Source: Flavobacteriaceae bacterium
GTDB lineage: Bacteria > Bacteroidota > Bacteroidia > Flavobacteriales > Flavobacteriaceae
Assembly: GCA_015489265.1 (NCBI GenBank)
Contig: WFZY01000259.1
Location: 1 to 7,749, forward strand
Length of the DNA: 7,749 nt
Reading direction: 5' to 3'
In this document: positions 6,000-7,749 of the stretch, in pieces
Layout: each line of letters begins with the position of its first letter
Position numbering within the stretch: position 1 is the stretch's first letter
Position numbers and translations under genes: made by a program
Notes under the pieces: model-generated
Told to the model about the DNA's origin: nothing
What the model saw: only the letters and a program-made list of their open reading frames with translations
Databases searched by the model: none

Positions 6000-7433
6000 A
6001 TGAAAACAATAATCCTCTTTTTGAGTTTATTTTGGGGACAATTACTCATGGCACAACAAATAACCAAACCCCTATTCTTAACACATTTAAAAAACAGACC
6101 GCATATCAGTAGGCATGATTTAGCCCATGATTGGCAACGAAACCCCGATGTCATCAAGCAGAGCTTAGACAGTATTGTATATCAAGATTGGAATGATAGT
6201 GCAAACTCTTGGCAAAATTCATGGAAACCTTTTTTTGAATATGATAATTTCGGACGAATAACAACTATTACTGAGTTTATTTGGGACAATAATAATCACG
6301 CATTTAAAAACTTTGACAAGATGCAATATCAGTATAATACAGATGGAGATTTAAGCCGGTATATAAGACAAGAATGGGATGCGTCAAATCAAGTTTGGTC
6401 CAACGATCAAAAATCTGATTATCAATATAATAATCGTCTATTGGTAGAAAAAGATGTTTCTCAATGGGATAATAATACGGCAGCTTGGGAATTAAATTAC
6501 AAATATGAATATACTTATGATAGTAATGGTAATCTTGTTTCAAAAATAATATATGGTAATACGGTTCATCGCCCTGCTGCACGTAACACCAATTCTTTGT
6601 CGCCTCAACGCAAAATAACATATGCCTATGACACCCAACAACGTTTGATAGAAAAAGTTGGGCTGGATTGGGATGGAAACTCACAAAGTTGGCAACCGGA
6701 TGATAAAGTTACTTATAGTTATAATAATGATCTTTTATCGGAAGAAGTTTTTTTGAATTGGAATGAAACACAACAAAATTGGGAAAACAGTGAGAAATAC
6801 CTCTATACCTATAATACGGATGGCTTGCTGACTGAAATGATTGAAGAAACTTGGGATGATGCCGCATCACAATGGGTTAATGATTACCAATATGAATATC
6901 ATTATGATTCTAACAATAATATAGTGCAAGAAATAGATAGAACGTGGGTTAATAATCTTTGGGAAAATGAAGATCGTTATGATTATGCTTATGATAATTC
7001 TTATGAGTATAACGATTTAATTTTGCCAAAATATTATTATGATGATGATATTGAAGAAGATATGAAAAGCTTTTTTACACATAAATTAATCAATGGTATG
7101 GACTGGACTTGGGATACTTCTACAAGTACTTGGAAAACGGATATGCAGTATAACTTATATTTTAACCCTAGAAATATATCCGGTGTAAACGACCATAATT
7201 TAACCGGTGTCAAACTTTATCCTAATCCTGTTGATAATTTGCTGGTTTTGAATTTTGATAAGACAACAAATGGTACATTTGAGTTGTATAATTTAAGCGG
7301 ACAAAAATTATTGGTTCAAAACATAAATACAGCCAAACAAACTGTTGATTTACAACATATTCCATCAGATATTTACCTATATCATATTCAAACTTCTGAC
7401 GGATTATTATCCGGAAAATTACTGAAAAGATAA
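6000..7433 (+). CDS. Secreted Trp/Tyr-repeat protein with T9SS type A sorting domain
   Basis: This 477-residue protein has no recognised catalytic domain and its function is unknown. Residues 1-18 form a Sec signal peptide (hydrophobic ILFLSLFWGQLL, probable cleavage LLMA|QQ; no lipobox Cys). Residues about 64-389 consist of a module of about 31 residues, W-D-x5-W-x4-K-x2-Y-x-Y-N/D, often followed by a Gly-x-Leu turn. Modules begin at W64, W95, W126, W156, W224, W254, W285, W316 and W371, with one degenerate unit near 188-204. The YxYD.xGxL part resembles YD/RHS-type beta repeats. Residues about 397-477 are a Por-type A C-terminal signal (VKLYPNPVDN, LYNLSGQKL, IPSDIYLYHI, GKLLKR), so export to the surface or medium through the type IX system is expected. 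It is AT-richer than clpB, has an A-rich leader and its own promoter, and stands alone between hairpins. An adhesin, surface-layer or glycan-binding role is only a guess. Confidence 0.9.
   Translation: MKTIILFLSLFWGQLLMAQQITKPLFLTHLKNRPHISRHDLAHDWQRNPDVIKQSLDSIVYQDWNDSANSWQNSWKPFFEYDNFGRITTITEFIWDNNNHAFKNFDKMQYQYNTDGDLSRYIRQEWDASNQVWSNDQKSDYQYNNRLLVEKDVSQWDNNTAAWELNYKYEYTYDSNGNLVSKIIYGNTVHRPAARNTNSLSPQRKITYAYDTQQRLIEKVGLDWDGNSQSWQPDDKVTYSYNNDLLSEEVFLNWNETQQNWENSEKYLYTYNTDGLLTEMIEETWDDAASQWVNDYQYEYHYDSNNNIVQEIDRTWVNNLWENEDRYDYAYDNSYEYNDLILPKYYYDDDIEEDMKSFFTHKLINGMDWTWDTSTSTWKTDMQYNLYFNPRNISGVNDHNLTGVKLYPNPVDNLLVLNFDKTTNGTFELYNLSGQKLLVQNINTAKQTVDLQHIPSDIYLYHIQTSDGLLSGKLLKR
6189..7166 (+). repeat. 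Coding repeat: nine clear modules of about 93 bp plus one degenerate
   Basis: The DNA from W64 to about residue 389 encodes the 31-residue module. Distances between leading Trp codons are 31, 31, 30, 68, 30, 31 and 31 residues, then 55 to the last partial unit at W371. The 68-residue gap equals two modules plus about six residues, marking one unit that lost its Trp pair. The modules are conserved at protein level but diverged in codons, which suggests old duplication. Confidence 0.85.
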
Positions 7434-7450
7434 TTGCGGACTTAAAATAC

Positions 7451-7475
7451 CTGCCGGATTTTGAAAATCCGGCAG
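7451..7475. terminator. Hairpin after the repeat-protein gene, probable terminator
   Basis: A perfect 12-bp inverted repeat, CTGCCGGATTTT (7451-7462) against AAAATCCGGCAG (7464-7475), lies 17 bases after the stop at 7433. The T-run beyond it is weak (ATTTG), but the stem itself has A/T tracts near its tip. It may work as a terminator or a 3'-end stabiliser. Confidence 0.65.
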
Positions 7476-7569
7476 ATTTGGGAAATATATAAGAGTTGGT
7501 TTATATCAATCCTATCTTAAACATTTAAAAATTAGGTGCTATATAGGCAAAATGTAAAATATCTCAAAG

Positions 7570-7607
7570 AATAATATCACCCCGACTGACGTCGGGGTGA
7601 TATTATT
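7570..7607. terminator. Perfect 17-bp hairpin with TGAC loop, probable bidirectional terminator
   Basis: AATAATATCACCCCGAC (7570-7586) pairs without mismatch with 7591-7607, leaving the four-base loop TGAC. The stem has a GC-rich upper half (CACCCCGAC) and an AT-rich base, so on either strand the GC stem is followed by a T-rich stretch, as in bidirectional terminators. This would suit a convergent gene beyond the right edge. Confidence 0.75.
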
Positions 7608-7749
7608 ATCAAACTAATCGTTAGGCGCATCAGATACCGGAAATCTAATCTGTTGGTATTCATGCAAAATCCCATAGAGCCAAAAAGCCAGCTCTTTTTA
7701 ATGATGATTTTAATATGATTTGTATTTGAAAATAACAATTGCGATAAAA
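7608..7749. other. Right-edge stretch without a supportable gene
   Basis: No complete gene is visible. On the minus strand a 27-residue open stretch (7697-7617, stop TAG at 7616-7614) reads KELAFWLYGILHEYQQIRFP and ends SDAPND. An in-frame TAA at 7700-7698 and another further upstream prevent extension, and there is no ATG. It may be a decayed C-terminal fragment or chance. A weak plus-strand hairpin, AGAGC/GCTCT (about 7677-7695) followed by five T, is also present. Confidence 0.4.

Noticed and set aside
6304..6684. Minus-strand open frame of 126 codons inside the repeat-protein gene
   Set aside because: Its His/Tyr/Ile-rich composition is just the antisense of the Asn/Asp/Tyr-rich repeats, and it has no start context or homology pattern of its own.
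6000..7433. RHS/YD-repeat polymorphic toxin
   Set aside because: The protein has YD-like repeats but no RHS core signature, no variable C-terminal toxin domain and no adjacent immunity gene; it ends instead in a T9SS sorting domain.

Overview
This window looks like a piece of a Bacteroidota chromosome, probably from the Flavobacteriia. Four things point there: the AT-rich intergenic DNA, start codons with A-rich leaders instead of a clear Shine-Dalgarno sequence, promoter-like pairs of the form TTG-N20-TAnnTTT, and a secreted protein ending in a type IX secretion (T9SS, Por type A) sorting domain. No mobile element, CRISPR array, tRNA or rRNA is visible.

Layout. Positions 1-564 (minus) hold the N-terminal 188 codons of a MATE/DinF-type membrane transporter that runs off the left edge. 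A 96-base gap follows, with nested inverted repeats and a 7-bp tandem repeat that crosses the stop codon of the next gene. Positions 661-2754 (minus) are polyphosphate kinase ppk (PPK1), in the same direction as the transporter and upstream of it. A gene-free divergent spacer of about 490 bases carries the ppk and clpB promoters and short repeats. Positions 3245-5845 (plus) are a complete clpB disaggregase, closed by a strong intrinsic terminator. Positions 6000-7433 (plus) encode a secreted T9SS-cargo protein. It is built almost wholly from a Trp/Tyr-rich module of about 31 residues and has its own promoter. The last 316 bases hold two strong hairpins and no gene that can be supported.

How they fit together. 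PPK1 and ClpB are both housekeeping/stress proteins (polyphosphate synthesis, protein disaggregation). They are divergently transcribed, but nothing in the sequence shows that they are co-regulated. The transporter may be read from the ppk promoter through the structured gap. The repeat protein is an independent unit between terminator-like hairpins.

Most of the window is ordinary core genome. The items most worth a second look are the Trp/Tyr module protein of unknown function, the three promoters with identical 20-nt spacing (which also decide the ppk start), and the competing hairpins between ppk and the transporter. I see no convincing new multi-gene system.
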